Assembly (NCBI RefSeq): GCF_018070465.1
Contig: NZ_JAGPXT010000005.1
Span: forward strand, 1 to 64,000
Direction: 5' to 3'
Source: Micromonospora sp. C95
GTDB taxonomy: Bacteria > Actinomycetota > Actinomycetes > Mycobacteriales > Micromonosporaceae
Length of the DNA: 64,000 nt
Part shown: positions 44,867 through 52,903 of the stretch, in pieces
Position numbering within the stretch: the first letter of the stretch is position 1
Layout: each line of letters opens with the position of its first letter
Translations under genes and position numbers: made by a program
Notes under the pieces: model-generated
Databases searched by the model: none
The model's input: only the letters and a program-made list of their open reading frames with translations
What the model was told of the DNA's origin: nothing

Positions 44867-45070
44867 TCAGGCGATGACGCGTACCCGCTCGGCCTGCGGG
44901 CCCTTCTGGCCCTGGGCGATCTCGAACTCCACTCGCTGACCGTCGTCCAGCGCCTTGTAGCCGTCCATCTCGATCGCGGAGAAGTGGACGAAGACGTCCT
45001 GCCCGCCGTCGACGGCGATGAAGCCGTAGCCCTTTTCGGCGTTGAACCACTTCACGGTGCCTTGTGCCAC
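44867..45070 (-). CDS. cspA: Cold-shock protein CspA family
   Basis: A 67-residue single cold-shock domain that binds single-stranded RNA/DNA and acts as an RNA chaperone. RNP-1 is KGYGFIAV and RNP-2 is VFVHFSAI, and the start [14 protein letters not shown] is canonical. GTG 45070 is preferred over the upstream in-frame ATG because this is the family's exact N terminus and GAGGA lies seven bases before it. The upstream 211 bp include GAAACC-ACC-GGTTTC, a short inverted repeat that could structure a 5' leader. Confidence 0.95.
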   Translation of the reverse strand: MAQGTVKWFNAEKGYGFIAVDGGQDVFVHFSAIEMDGYKALDDGQRVEFEIAQGQKGPQAERVRVIA

Positions 45071-45281
45071 GGTGTTTTCCTCACTCTGCACGGCGTTCCA
45101 CTACCTCGGGCGCCGGCGCACCGGCACCCGGAAACCACCGGTTTCGGCAAATCCGCGACGACCGCTGAAACGGGTGACCGAAATCGCACGCTACACGAAG
45201 AGTGACGACGGCGCACGACCACAAATCGGGCGTATTGCGATCACCCGTATCGTCGTACGTCATTGTGATAAGCATGCCGGC

Positions 45282-45812
45282 ATGACGAACCTCGCCGACG
45301 GAACCGGGCTGCGCCGGGCCGTCATCCGCCGGGTCGAGCCAGCCGACGCAGCTCGGATGCGCGCGCTGCGCCTGGAGATGCTCGCGGACGCGCCGCTGGC
45401 GTTCCTGGAGACGATCGCCGAGGCCGCGGCCCGACCCCACGCCGAGTACGCCGCCCGGGTCGCCCGGGTCTCCGCCGGCCCGGACACGGCGCAGTTCGTG
45501 GCGGATCCGGGCGGCCGGCTGGTCGGGCACGCCGGTGGGATGGCGCACCCGACCGAGCCGGGGGTGACCGTGCTCTACGCCGTCTACATCACCCCGGAGT
45601 GGCGGCGCACCGGCCTGCTCGCGGACCTGGTGAGCGGGGTGGCGGGCTGGTCCCGGGCCTGCGGACGCCCCGAGCTGATGCTTGAGGTGGTGGTCGGCAA
45701 CGACCGCGCCTGTCGGGCCTACCAGCGGCTGGGATTCGTCGACACCGGCGTCCGCGTACCGCACCCGAACATCCCCGCCCTGCGCGAACTCCAGATGCGC
45801 CGGGCGGCGTAG
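45282..45812 (+). CDS. GNAT family N-acetyltransferase
   Basis: A 176-residue single-domain GNAT. The acetyl-CoA pyrophosphate loop region is YITPEWRRTGLLADLV near residue 105, and the terminal ACRAYQRLGFVDTG near 150 is the usual motif B. Similar proteins acetylate small amines or protein N termini; substrate is unassigned. ATG 45282 gives the normal N terminus. It is divergent from cspA and has no close operon partner. Confidence 0.85.
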   Translation: MTNLADGTGLRRAVIRRVEPADAARMRALRLEMLADAPLAFLETIAEAAARPHAEYAARVARVSAGPDTAQFVADPGGRLVGHAGGMAHPTEPGVTVLYAVYITPEWRRTGLLADLVSGVAGWSRACGRPELMLEVVVGNDRACRAYQRLGFVDTGVRVPHPNIPALRELQMRRAA

Positions 45813-45874
45813 GTCCGACGGCCGATCCCGGCCTGGTGGTTCCGAGGCGGGCCCGGAGCCACCACCGCAACCCC

Positions 45875-47548
45875 TCAGACGTGCCGGCGGCTCTGCACGA
45901 TCCGGAACCGGTTCGCCACGTACGCCCCGTCGGTCAACGCCGAGTTCGCCGCCGCGTTCGCGCCGCTGCCGTGGAAATCGGAGAACGCCGCCGACTGGTT
46001 CACGAAGACGCCGCCGGTGAGGTTGGCCGACAGGTGCACCCCGACCTCGATCGCCGCCGCCTCGGTGGCGTCCAGCACCGCGTCGTCGGTGGCGTAGACC
46101 GCCGCGGTGAGCGCACCCTGCTCACCCACGGTCGAGCGGAGGATCTCCAGGCTGTGCGCGGTGGAGTCGGTGGCGATGGCGAAGGAGATCGGCCCGAACC
46201 ACTCCCGGGAGTAGGTCGCGGTGTCGCCGGCGTCCAGCTTGACGATCGTCGGCGTACGCACCACGGCGTCCGGGAACGACGGGTGCTCGACGGTACGCGA
46301 CTCCAGCACCGGCGAACCGACCTTGGCGACCTCGTCCAGCCGCTCCAGCACCCCGTCGTTGACGATCGCCCCGGTCAACTCCACTCCCCGGGCCGGATCG
46401 CCGGTGAGCTTGCCGACCGCCGCGGCGATGCCCCCGGCCACCTCGTCGAAGCTCTTGTGTCCCTGGTCGGTGTCGATGCCGTCCCGGGGGATGAGGATGT
46501 TCTGCGAGGTGGTGCACATCTGCCCGCTGTAGAGCGTCAGCGTGAAGCCAAGGTTGCGACACATCCCGGCGAAGTCGTCGGTGGAGTCGATCACCACCGT
46601 GTTGAGCCCCGCCTTCTCGGTGTACACCGCCGCCTGGCGGGCGTTGGCCTCCAGCCAGTCGCCGTACTCGGTGGAGCCCGTGAAGTCGACGATCCGGACC
46701 GCCGGGTGCAGGGCGAGGGTCGACGCGAGCTGCTCGCCCGGCGCCTCGGGCGCCAGCAGCACCAGGTTCGGGTCGAAGCCGGCCTCGGCGAGCACCTCGC
46801 GGGCGTACCGCACGGTGACCGCCAGCGGCAGCACGGCGCGCGGGTGCGGCTTGACCACGACGGGGTTGCCGGTGACAAGCGAGGCGAACAGGCCCGGGTA
46901 CGAGTTCCAGGTGGGGAAGGTGTTGCAGCCGATGACCAGGGCCACACCCCGGGGCACCACGTGGAAGGTCTTGGACATCCGCAGCGGGTCGCCCTTGCCG
47001 GCGGCCTTCTCCCAGCCGGCGGTGCCCGGGTGCCGGGTCATCTCCGCGTACGCATAGGCGAGCGCCTCCAGCGCCCGGTCCAGCGCGTGCGCGCCGCCGG
47101 CCTGGAAGGCCATCACGAACGCCTGGCCGCTGGTGAACTGGACCGCGTTGGCCAGCTCGAAGATGTTCTTGTGCAGCCGATCGAGGATCTCCAGGCAGAC
47201 ACCCACCCGGGCCTGCGGGCCGGCGTCCCGCCAGGCCGGCAGCGCGGCGGACGCGGCGGCGACCAGCTGGTCGGCCCCGGCGTGTGGGTACCGCACGTTC
47301 AGCGCGACGCCGAACGGGCTGTGCTCGGTGGCGACCCGGTCGGCACCGCCCGGCTGGTCGAGCGGAAAGTCGGCGCCGAGGTACGCCTCGAAGGCGGCCT
47401 TGCCGTCGGCGGCGGCGGTCTCGCCGTACACCCGTGGGCTCGGTGATTCCGGGTAGGCGGACCAGTATCCCCGCTCCGTGATCGCGGTCAGCGCGCGGTT
47501 GAGGGTCTCGGCGTGCCTGGCGTAGCAGGGGTGCGGGGTCTCCGTCAT
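45875..47548 (-). CDS. paaN: Phenylacetic acid degradation protein PaaN (aldehyde dehydrogenase family)
   Basis: A 557-residue member of the aldehyde dehydrogenase superfamily matching the PaaN type. The conserved catalytic cysteine is in YSGQMCTTSQNILIPRDG near residue 340, and the glutamate/asparagine region is around IGCNTFPTWNS near 205 and YTEKAGLNTVV. PaaN-type proteins are linked to oxidation of the ring-opened semialdehyde in aerobic phenylacetate catabolism. It stands alone; no paaABCDE cluster is in the window. ATG 47548 is chosen; CATGAT seven bases upstream may be its -10, and ATGs at 47557 and 47560 lie inside that region. Confidence 0.85.
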   Translation of the reverse strand: MTETPHPCYARHAETLNRALTAITERGYWSAYPESPSPRVYGETAAADGKAAFEAYLGADFPLDQPGGADRVATEHSPFGVALNVRYPHAGADQLVAAASAALPAWRDAGPQARVGVCLEILDRLHKNIFELANAVQFTSGQAFVMAFQAGGAHALDRALEALAYAYAEMTRHPGTAGWEKAAGKGDPLRMSKTFHVVPRGVALVIGCNTFPTWNSYPGLFASLVTGNPVVVKPHPRAVLPLAVTVRYAREVLAEAGFDPNLVLLAPEAPGEQLASTLALHPAVRIVDFTGSTEYGDWLEANARQAAVYTEKAGLNTVVIDSTDDFAGMCRNLGFTLTLYSGQMCTTSQNILIPRDGIDTDQGHKSFDEVAGGIAAAVGKLTGDPARGVELTGAIVNDGVLERLDEVAKVGSPVLESRTVEHPSFPDAVVRTPTIVKLDAGDTATYSREWFGPISFAIATDSTAHSLEILRSTVGEQGALTAAVYATDDAVLDATEAAAIEVGVHLSANLTGGVFVNQSAAFSDFHGSGANAAANSALTDGAYVANRFRIVQSRRHV

Positions 47549-47601
47549 GCCCGCCATCATGCAACACGAAGCCCTCAGATCAGTAGGGGCGTGTCACAAC
47601 T

Positions 47602-48621
47602 TCAGATGGTCAGCTGCCAATCGGTCCAGGCGTCGACCGGACGGAACCCGAGCTGCTCGTTGATGCTGATCATGTGATCGTTGACCGCCGCGTTCCAGGT
47701 GTCGATCGCGGCCAGGGCCGGCTCGTGGGCAAGTGCGTGCCGAAGGTTCTCGACCTTGACGAGCAGGCCGAGGCGGTGCCCCCGGTGTGCGGGGTCGACG
47801 ATGGTGATCTCCTGCCAGGCGTGCCACGGCGTCGAGGGGCCCCTGTCGATCATCGTCCAGGCGACCATCCGGCCGGTCGCCTGGTGCACCGCGCCGACGT
47901 GGTAACGCCGTCGGCCCCGCAATCGCTGGATCCGCTCGATCTCCCGCAGCCGCGCGGCATCCACCTGCTCCGCCTCGATCGCGAGATCTCCCATCGGCGC
48001 GTCTACGAGCAGCCGGCTCTCCAGCCGGGCGATGTCGACCACGTATTCCTCGGCCACCGGCCCCCGCCAGGCCACCGTCCGGTAGCCGGCGGCCCGGGCG
48101 CGGGCGGCGTCGTGCAGGGCGGTCAGGGCCGCCGGGTCGAGTCGCGTGGTGTCCAGTCGACGCCGCACCTCGGCCAGCGCGGCCTGCGCTCCGGCCGCCG
48201 CCGCGAAGGCCGCCCCGGGCGCCTCGCGCGCCGGTCCGCCGGGTAGCGACCCGGAGGTCTCACCGATCAACCGCTCCCGGCCGTGCTCGGCGGCCACCTT
48301 CCGGGCGTACGCCAGCAGTGCTCGGCCCACTCCCCGCCGCCGCTGCGCCGGATCGACGGTCAGCTCGACGGTGGCGATGCCGGTGTTCTCCAGTTGCGGC
48401 AGCCGCATCCGCAGGTGGCCGGCCACCTCGCCGGCCCGCCGGGCCAACGCCTGATGGATCACGTTGCCGTGCGGCGGATGGGCGACCAGGAGCCCGAACT
48501 CGGTCCGGTCTCCCACCGGCAGATCGGGCAGGTCGACCGCCTGCGCCGCCGCGACAACGCGGTACGCCTCGTCGAGCGCCGCCTCGTCGGTGGACTCGTA
48601 CGGCATGACGGCGATGTCCAT
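47602..48621 (-). CDS. Tandem-GNAT N-acetyltransferase, paralogue 1
   Basis: A 339-residue protein with two GNAT domains. The N-terminal one (about 1-150) has VELTVDPAQRRRGVGRALLAYARK and the C-terminal one (about 175-339) has ITIVDPAHRGHRLGLLVKVEN and NDHMISINEQLGFRPVDAW. The same length and motifs occur in the next gene, so the two are tandem duplicates. Substrate is unknown; tandem GNATs include mycothiol synthase and aminoglycoside acetyltransferases. ATG 48621 begins MDIAVMPYESTDEAALDEAY. The stop is 53 bp from the paaN start. Confidence 0.85.
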   Translation of the reverse strand: MDIAVMPYESTDEAALDEAYRVVAAAQAVDLPDLPVGDRTEFGLLVAHPPHGNVIHQALARRAGEVAGHLRMRLPQLENTGIATVELTVDPAQRRRGVGRALLAYARKVAAEHGRERLIGETSGSLPGGPAREAPGAAFAAAAGAQAALAEVRRRLDTTRLDPAALTALHDAARARAAGYRTVAWRGPVAEEYVVDIARLESRLLVDAPMGDLAIEAEQVDAARLREIERIQRLRGRRRYHVGAVHQATGRMVAWTMIDRGPSTPWHAWQEITIVDPAHRGHRLGLLVKVENLRHALAHEPALAAIDTWNAAVNDHMISINEQLGFRPVDAWTDWQLTI

Positions 48622-48671
48622 GGCCGTGAGCGTGCCGGCACCGCCCCGGCGCCGCCACCAAATTTCGCCGG

Positions 48672-49691
48672 TCAGAGGTTGAGCTGCCAGTTGCTCCACC
48701 GGTCCCGCACCCGGAACCCGAGCTGCTCGTTGATGGCGATCATGTGGTCGTTGCTGGCCGCGTTGAAGGTGTCGATCACCCGGACGCCCGGCTCGTGGGC
48801 GAGCAGGTGTCGCAGGTTTTCGATCTTGGAAAGCAGGCCCAGACGGTGACCCCGGTGCTCCGGGTCGACGATGGTGATCTGCTGGAACGAGTGCCAGTCC
48901 GCGGCGGCACCGACGTCCAGCAGCGTCCACGCGACCAGCCGACCGGACGCCGCGTGACGGACTCCCACGTGGTAGCGCCGCCGCCCGCGCGCTTCCAGCG
49001 CCAGCTCGGTGCCGCGTAGCCGTTCGGCGTCGACCCGCTCCGGCTCCCACGCCAGGTCGCCCATTGGCGCGTCGGCCAGCAGCCGCCCGTCGAGGTACGC
49101 CACGTCGGCCGCCAGGTCGTCGGGAGTACGCCCGCGCCAGCGCAGCACCTCGTAGCCGACCGCCCGGCCCCGGGCCTCGGCCAGCAGCGCGTCCAGCGCC
49201 ACCTGGTCAAGATCAGCGATGTCGAGACGCCGCCGCACGTCGGAGAGGGCATCGACCGCGCCGATGGCTGCAGCGAACGCGTTACCCGGCGATCGACGGC
49301 CGGGCTCGTCGGCAAGCTCCGCCCGGCTCATCGCGCTCACCCGTTTGCGCCCACGCTCGCGCAGCAGGCCGAGCCCGTGTTCGGCCAACGCTCGACCCAC
49401 GCCTCGGCGGCGTTGCGCCGGATCCACGATCAGCTCAGCGGAGGCGTTCTCGGTGTTGTCCAGCTGCGGCAGGTCCAGCCGGAGGAAACCGGCCGGCTCA
49501 CCATCGATCCGCGCCAGCAGCATGATGGTTTCGTAGCCCGGCATCGGATGGCGCAGCAGGGCGGTGAATCGTTGCCGGCAGAGGGGTGGAAAGTCCGGCT
49601 CATCGGCGGCCACCTGCGCGGCACCGACCTGATACGCCTGCTCGATGGCCGCCTCGTCGGCGGCCCCGACCAGGGTGATGGTGATGGTCAT
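48672..49691 (-). CDS. Tandem-GNAT N-acetyltransferase, paralogue 2
   Basis: A 339-residue double-GNAT protein, the same length as its downstream neighbour and clearly homologous: AELIVDPAQRRRGVGRALAEH in domain 1, ITIVDPEHRGHRLGLLSKIENL and NDHMIAINEQLGFRVRDRW in domain 2. ATG 49691 (MTITITLVGAADEAAIEQ) is the usual start; the longer upstream frame has no similarity. Its 5' region carries a perfect 14-bp hairpin 26 bp from the start. Substrate unknown. The pair is likely cotranscribed, with 50 bp between them. Confidence 0.85.
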   Translation of the reverse strand: MTITITLVGAADEAAIEQAYQVGAAQVAADEPDFPPLCRQRFTALLRHPMPGYETIMLLARIDGEPAGFLRLDLPQLDNTENASAELIVDPAQRRRGVGRALAEHGLGLLRERGRKRVSAMSRAELADEPGRRSPGNAFAAAIGAVDALSDVRRRLDIADLDQVALDALLAEARGRAVGYEVLRWRGRTPDDLAADVAYLDGRLLADAPMGDLAWEPERVDAERLRGTELALEARGRRRYHVGVRHAASGRLVAWTLLDVGAAADWHSFQQITIVDPEHRGHRLGLLSKIENLRHLLAHEPGVRVIDTFNAASNDHMIAINEQLGFRVRDRWSNWQLNL

Positions 49692-49716
49692 GCCGGCAGC
49701 CTGCGCCAGTGACAGA

Positions 49717-49749
49717 CGAACGGGCCAGCGAATTTCGCTGGCCCGTTCG
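49717..49749 (-). terminator. Hairpin upstream of GNAT pair, possible thrC terminator
   Basis: CGAACGGGCCAGCG (49717-49730) and CGCTGGCCCGTTCG (49736-49749) form a perfect 14-bp stem with loop AATTT. It is 26 bp from the GNAT start and about 180 bp downstream of thrC. It may end thrC transcription or be a 5'-leader hairpin of the GNAT gene. No other structure is evident in the 241-bp gap. Confidence 0.55.
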
Positions 49750-49932
49750 GAACGTTGGTCGGGAGGGACGATCGCACAACGCCTCCGGCGCTGGGTCGTA
49801 AAGACTGAAAGTCTACGGCGAAGCGCCCTCCCGCACGGAGCATTTTGCGCCGTCCGTTTGCGGCCGTCAAGTCCCTGGCGGCGTGTTTCGCTCACTCCCT
49901 GCGAATTCCCGCTTACTCAGCCGCCATCACGG

Positions 49933-51219
49933 TCAGCTCAGCAGGCCCGCATCCCGAGCTGCCCGCAACGACGGCTTGATCCGGTGGGTGGGGCCCACCT
50001 CACCGGCGACCGCGTCGAGCGTCTTCAGCCCTTCGCCGGTGTTGAACACCACTGTTTCGGCGGTCGGGTCGAGCCGCCCCGACTCGACCAGCTTGCGCAG
50101 CACCGCCACGGTCACCCCGCCGGCCGTCTCCGCGAAGACCCCGGTGGTACGCGCCAACAGGCGCACACCTGCGCGAATCTCGTCGTCGTCGGCGTAGTCC
50201 ATCCAGCCGCCGGTGCGACGCACCGCCTCCAGGGCGTACAGCCCAGCCGCCGGATCGCCGATGTTCAGCGACTTGGCGATGCCGGTGGGCTTGACCGGGG
50301 TGATGGTGTCGGTCTCGGCGTGCAGCGCGGTGGCGATCGGGTTGCAACCGGCCGACTGCGCGCCGAACACCTTCCAGCCGCCGGCCGGGGCCTCGACCAG
50401 GCCGATCTCGACCAGCTCACTGAACGCCTTGTCGATCTTCGTGAGCAGTTCGCCCGAGGCCATCGGGATGACCACCTGGGCGGGGATCCGCCAACCGAGT
50501 TGCTCGGCCACCTCGTAGCCGAGCGTCTTGGATCCTTCCGCGTAGTACGGCCGCACGTTGACGTTGACGAACGCGGTGTCCTCGAACTCGTCGGTCTCGA
50601 CCAGCTCGCCGCAGAGCCGGTTCACGTCGTCGTACGAGCCGTCGATGGCGACCAGGTCGCCGCCGTAGACGGCGGTGGTGACCACCTTGCCCTGCTCCAG
50701 GTCACCGGGAATGAAGACCACGGACGGCGTACCCACCCGGGCGGCGTGCGCGGCGACGGAGTTGGCCAGGTTGCCGGTGGAGGCGCAGGCGAACCGGGAG
50801 AAGCCGAGCGCGCGGGCGGCGGTGAGCGCCACCGACACGACCCGGTCCTTGAACGAGTGGGTGGGATTGGCGCTGTCGTCCTTGACCCACAACGGGGCGG
50901 TGATGCCCAACTCGGCGGCGAGCCGGTCGGCGGCCACCAGCGGGGTGAACCCGGGATCCAGGGTGACCCTGGTGGCCGGATCCTGGCCGACGGGCAGCAG
51001 GGCGGCGTACCGCCAGAGGTTGCGCGGGCCAGCCTCGATCTGCTCGCGGGTGACGGTGGCGAGCGCGGCCGGATCGTAGTCGACCTCCAGCGGGCCGAAA
51101 CACTCGTAACACGCGTGCTGGGCGGCGAGCGGGTAGCGGGCCGAACAGGCCCGACAGACCAGGGCGCGAGCGGGGCTGGCGGCGGTGTCGATGCCGGACG
51201 GGGCGAGCGTCGACGTCAT
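49933..51219 (-). CDS. thrC: Threonine synthase
   Basis: A 428-residue PLP enzyme of fold type II that converts O-phosphohomoserine to threonine. An N-terminal zinc-ribbon-like section (VCRACSARYPLAAQHACYECFGPLEVDYD is represented here only by its CRAC and CYEC pairs) precedes the PLP core. The PLP lysine is in SANPTHSFKDRVV near residue 105 and the phosphate-binding loop is CASTGNLANS near 130. ATG 51219 has AGAGGA seven bases upstream, partly overlapping the P1 strand of a SAM-I riboswitch, so translation is probably SAM-controlled. It is a lone gene, without hom or thrB adjacent. Confidence 0.9.
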   Translation of the reverse strand: MTSTLAPSGIDTAASPARALVCRACSARYPLAAQHACYECFGPLEVDYDPAALATVTREQIEAGPRNLWRYAALLPVGQDPATRVTLDPGFTPLVAADRLAAELGITAPLWVKDDSANPTHSFKDRVVSVALTAARALGFSRFACASTGNLANSVAAHAARVGTPSVVFIPGDLEQGKVVTTAVYGGDLVAIDGSYDDVNRLCGELVETDEFEDTAFVNVNVRPYYAEGSKTLGYEVAEQLGWRIPAQVVIPMASGELLTKIDKAFSELVEIGLVEAPAGGWKVFGAQSAGCNPIATALHAETDTITPVKPTGIAKSLNIGDPAAGLYALEAVRRTGGWMDYADDDEIRAGVRLLARTTGVFAETAGGVTVAVLRKLVESGRLDPTAETVVFNTGEGLKTLDAVAGEVGPTHRIKPSLRAARDAGLLS

Positions 51220-51230
51220 GTCGAAGTCCT

Positions 51231-51362
51231 CTCATCTTTCCCCGCATCGCACCCTGCGGCGGGGACGGAATTGGCACCTGCCCCGCCGGACGCTCATCGA
51301 TGAGCGCGCGGGGTGGTTGCCGGGGCGTCGTCGGGCCGTATCCCTCAGCCCCTCTGGATGAG
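51231..51362 (-). promoter_or_regulatory. SAM-I (S-box) riboswitch upstream of thrC
   Basis: The minus strand contains the S-box hallmarks in order: P1 5' strand CTCATC (51357-51362), AGAGGGGCTGAGGGA, GGCCCGACGACGCCCCGG, CAACCACCCC, later GGTGCCAATTCC, then GAAAGATGAG whose GATGAG (51231-51236) pairs with CTCATC to close P1. The P1 3' strand touches the thrC Shine-Dalgarno (51227-51232). Upstream, TAGACT (51382-51387) is a plausible -10 whose start would be just before P1. No clear terminator stem is visible, so translational control is more likely. Confidence 0.88.
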
Positions 51363-51484
51363 GTATGCAGTTGTGTCGCCGAGTCTAGGCAATCCGGACG
51401 CGGCCGTCGCCTGACAATCCCAGCCTGTGAGCGAAACCTCAGCGGCGCCGTTGCCGTACCCCCCGGCGCCGCTGAGCATCGCCG

Positions 51485-51931
51485 TCAGGCCGGCACGGAC
51501 CGCGGTTCAGCCTGATCCAGGGTGACCGTCGCCGCCCCTCGGCGCCACAGGTTGTCCACCGCCCAGGTGCCCGGACCGAGCACCGCCACCAGGAAGAACG
51601 CCCAGCAGAAGAGGACGGACAGTTCGCCGTTGTTCCGCAGCGGCAGCAACGCCTCGGGCTGATGGACCACGAAGTACGCGTAGGCCATCGAGCCCGATGC
51701 CAGCAGGGCCGCCGGCCGGGTGAACAGCCCCAGGAGCACGAGGACGCCGCAGACCAACTGGATCATCGCGGCGTACCAGCCCGGCCACTGGCCGAGCGGC
51801 ACCGCCTCGCCGCTACCACGGTTGCCGCCAAAGACGCCGAAGACGGACGACATGCCATGAATGAGGAACAACAGCCCGATGACAATACGGAACAGGGACA
51901 GAGCCGGCCCGCCGAACCGGTCAGTGCGCAT
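51485..51931 (-). CDS. DoxX family membrane protein
   Basis: A 148-residue integral membrane protein with four predicted helices (about 10-30, 52-72, 75-92 and 105-125). LFRIVIGLLFLIHGMSSVFG and the VCGVLVLLGLFTRPAALLA core are typical of the DoxX/DoxD family, which includes thiosulfate:quinone oxidoreductase and MbcT-like redox proteins. Substrate is unknown. ATG 51931 has AGGAGG seven bases upstream. A CebR-like operator overlaps the expected transcription start, 75-90 bp upstream. Confidence 0.87.
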   Translation of the reverse strand: MRTDRFGGPALSLFRIVIGLLFLIHGMSSVFGVFGGNRGSGEAVPLGQWPGWYAAMIQLVCGVLVLLGLFTRPAALLASGSMAYAYFVVHQPEALLPLRNNGELSVLFCWAFFLVAVLGPGTWAVDNLWRRGAATVTLDQAEPRSVPA

Positions 51932-52005
51932 TGGTACCTCCTACGAGTGGGTGGTGGTACCAGAATGCGGACTTCATATATAGTTGTCGATGCAATCTCT
52001 CTTGT

Positions 52006-52019
52006 TGGGAACGCTCCCA
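52006..52019. promoter_or_regulatory. CebR-like LacI-family operator at doxX start
   Basis: TGGGAACGCTCCCA differs at one position from the CebR operator TGGGAGCGCTCCCA. On the minus strand TAGACT (52025-52030) is a plausible -10, giving +1 near 52018, inside the operator. The surrounding 51971-52030 is unusually AT-rich. No LacI-type gene is in the window. Confidence 0.6.
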
Positions 52020-52135
52020 TATTCAGTCTAGCGGCCGAAACTTCCGGGAGCACCACCACGGCCGGCGCCTTGCCGCCCGCTACCCGTTCAAGCGGCGGGC
52101 GACAGAGTCGGCGCCGCCAATGCGACGATGCTCCG

Positions 52136-52888
52136 ATGCCACGCACAACGGTCCGCAGCTCGGCTCCCGGTGGTTGTCGGCTCCGCTCGGTGCCGATCTC
52201 GATCGCGGCAGCGTTCGGCCTGCTCTCCGGGTGCGCACCAGCCGGCGACATCGTGGCGGTGCCGCCCGGCCCGGTCCCGGGCTCCAGCGGACCGGGCGCC
52301 GCAACCTCCGGCGCCACGCCGCCCAGCGACGGCGGTCTCGGCGGCACGCCTGCCCGCGACGGCCATCCCGGCGGGAGCAACGGTCCGACGTCCGGCTGCC
52401 CGGACTCCGGCGTGAGGATCACCTATCGGGGCGTCAGCGCCGCGATGGGGCTGCGGGCGATGGGCCTGGAACTGGTCAACTGCGGCGACCGCCCCTACCG
52501 GCTGCGTGGATATCCGGAGCCGAGCCTGCGGGACGCGGACGGCAAGGCCATCCCGGTCCGGGTGATCCGGGGCGCGAAAGGGATCACCTCCGGCTTCGAC
52601 GATCCACCGCGGTCGCTGGTGCTGGCCCCCGGTGAGGCCGCCGGCGCCGCACTGCTCTGGCGCAACCTGGTCGACAACCCGACCGTGGTAGCGACGAACG
52701 CCGAGCACCTCGACATCGCCCCGTTGCCCGGCCGGCCCGCGCAACGGGTCGTCATGGAGGGGCGGATCGACCTGGGCAACACCGACCGGCTCGGGGTGAG
52801 CGCCTGGCGGAAGCAGACGCCGAGCACGCCGGAGCCGACGCGCGCCATACCGGTCCCGCCGCCCACCACACCGGTCCCGCTGCTCTGA
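52136..52888 (+). CDS. Lipoprotein with DUF4232-like domain
   Basis: A 250-residue exported protein. The signal peptide ends in a lipobox, FGLLSGC near residue 33, followed by a Pro/Gly/Ser-rich spacer (about 38-90) and a beta-rich DUF4232-type domain (TSGCPDSGVRITYRGV; LVNCGDRPYRLRGYP) with two cysteines that may pair. A C-terminal proline-rich tail ends VPPPTTPVPLL. Function unknown. ATG 52136 is chosen because the signal peptide begins just behind it. Confidence 0.72.
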   Translation: MPRTTVRSSAPGGCRLRSVPISIAAAFGLLSGCAPAGDIVAVPPGPVPGSSGPGAATSGATPPSDGGLGGTPARDGHPGGSNGPTSGCPDSGVRITYRGVSAAMGLRAMGLELVNCGDRPYRLRGYPEPSLRDADGKAIPVRVIRGAKGITSGFDDPPRSLVLAPGEAAGAALLWRNLVDNPTVVATNAEHLDIAPLPGRPAQRVVMEGRIDLGNTDRLGVSAWRKQTPSTPEPTRAIPVPPPTTPVPLL

Positions 52889-52903
52889 CCACGTACGGTG
52901 CGC

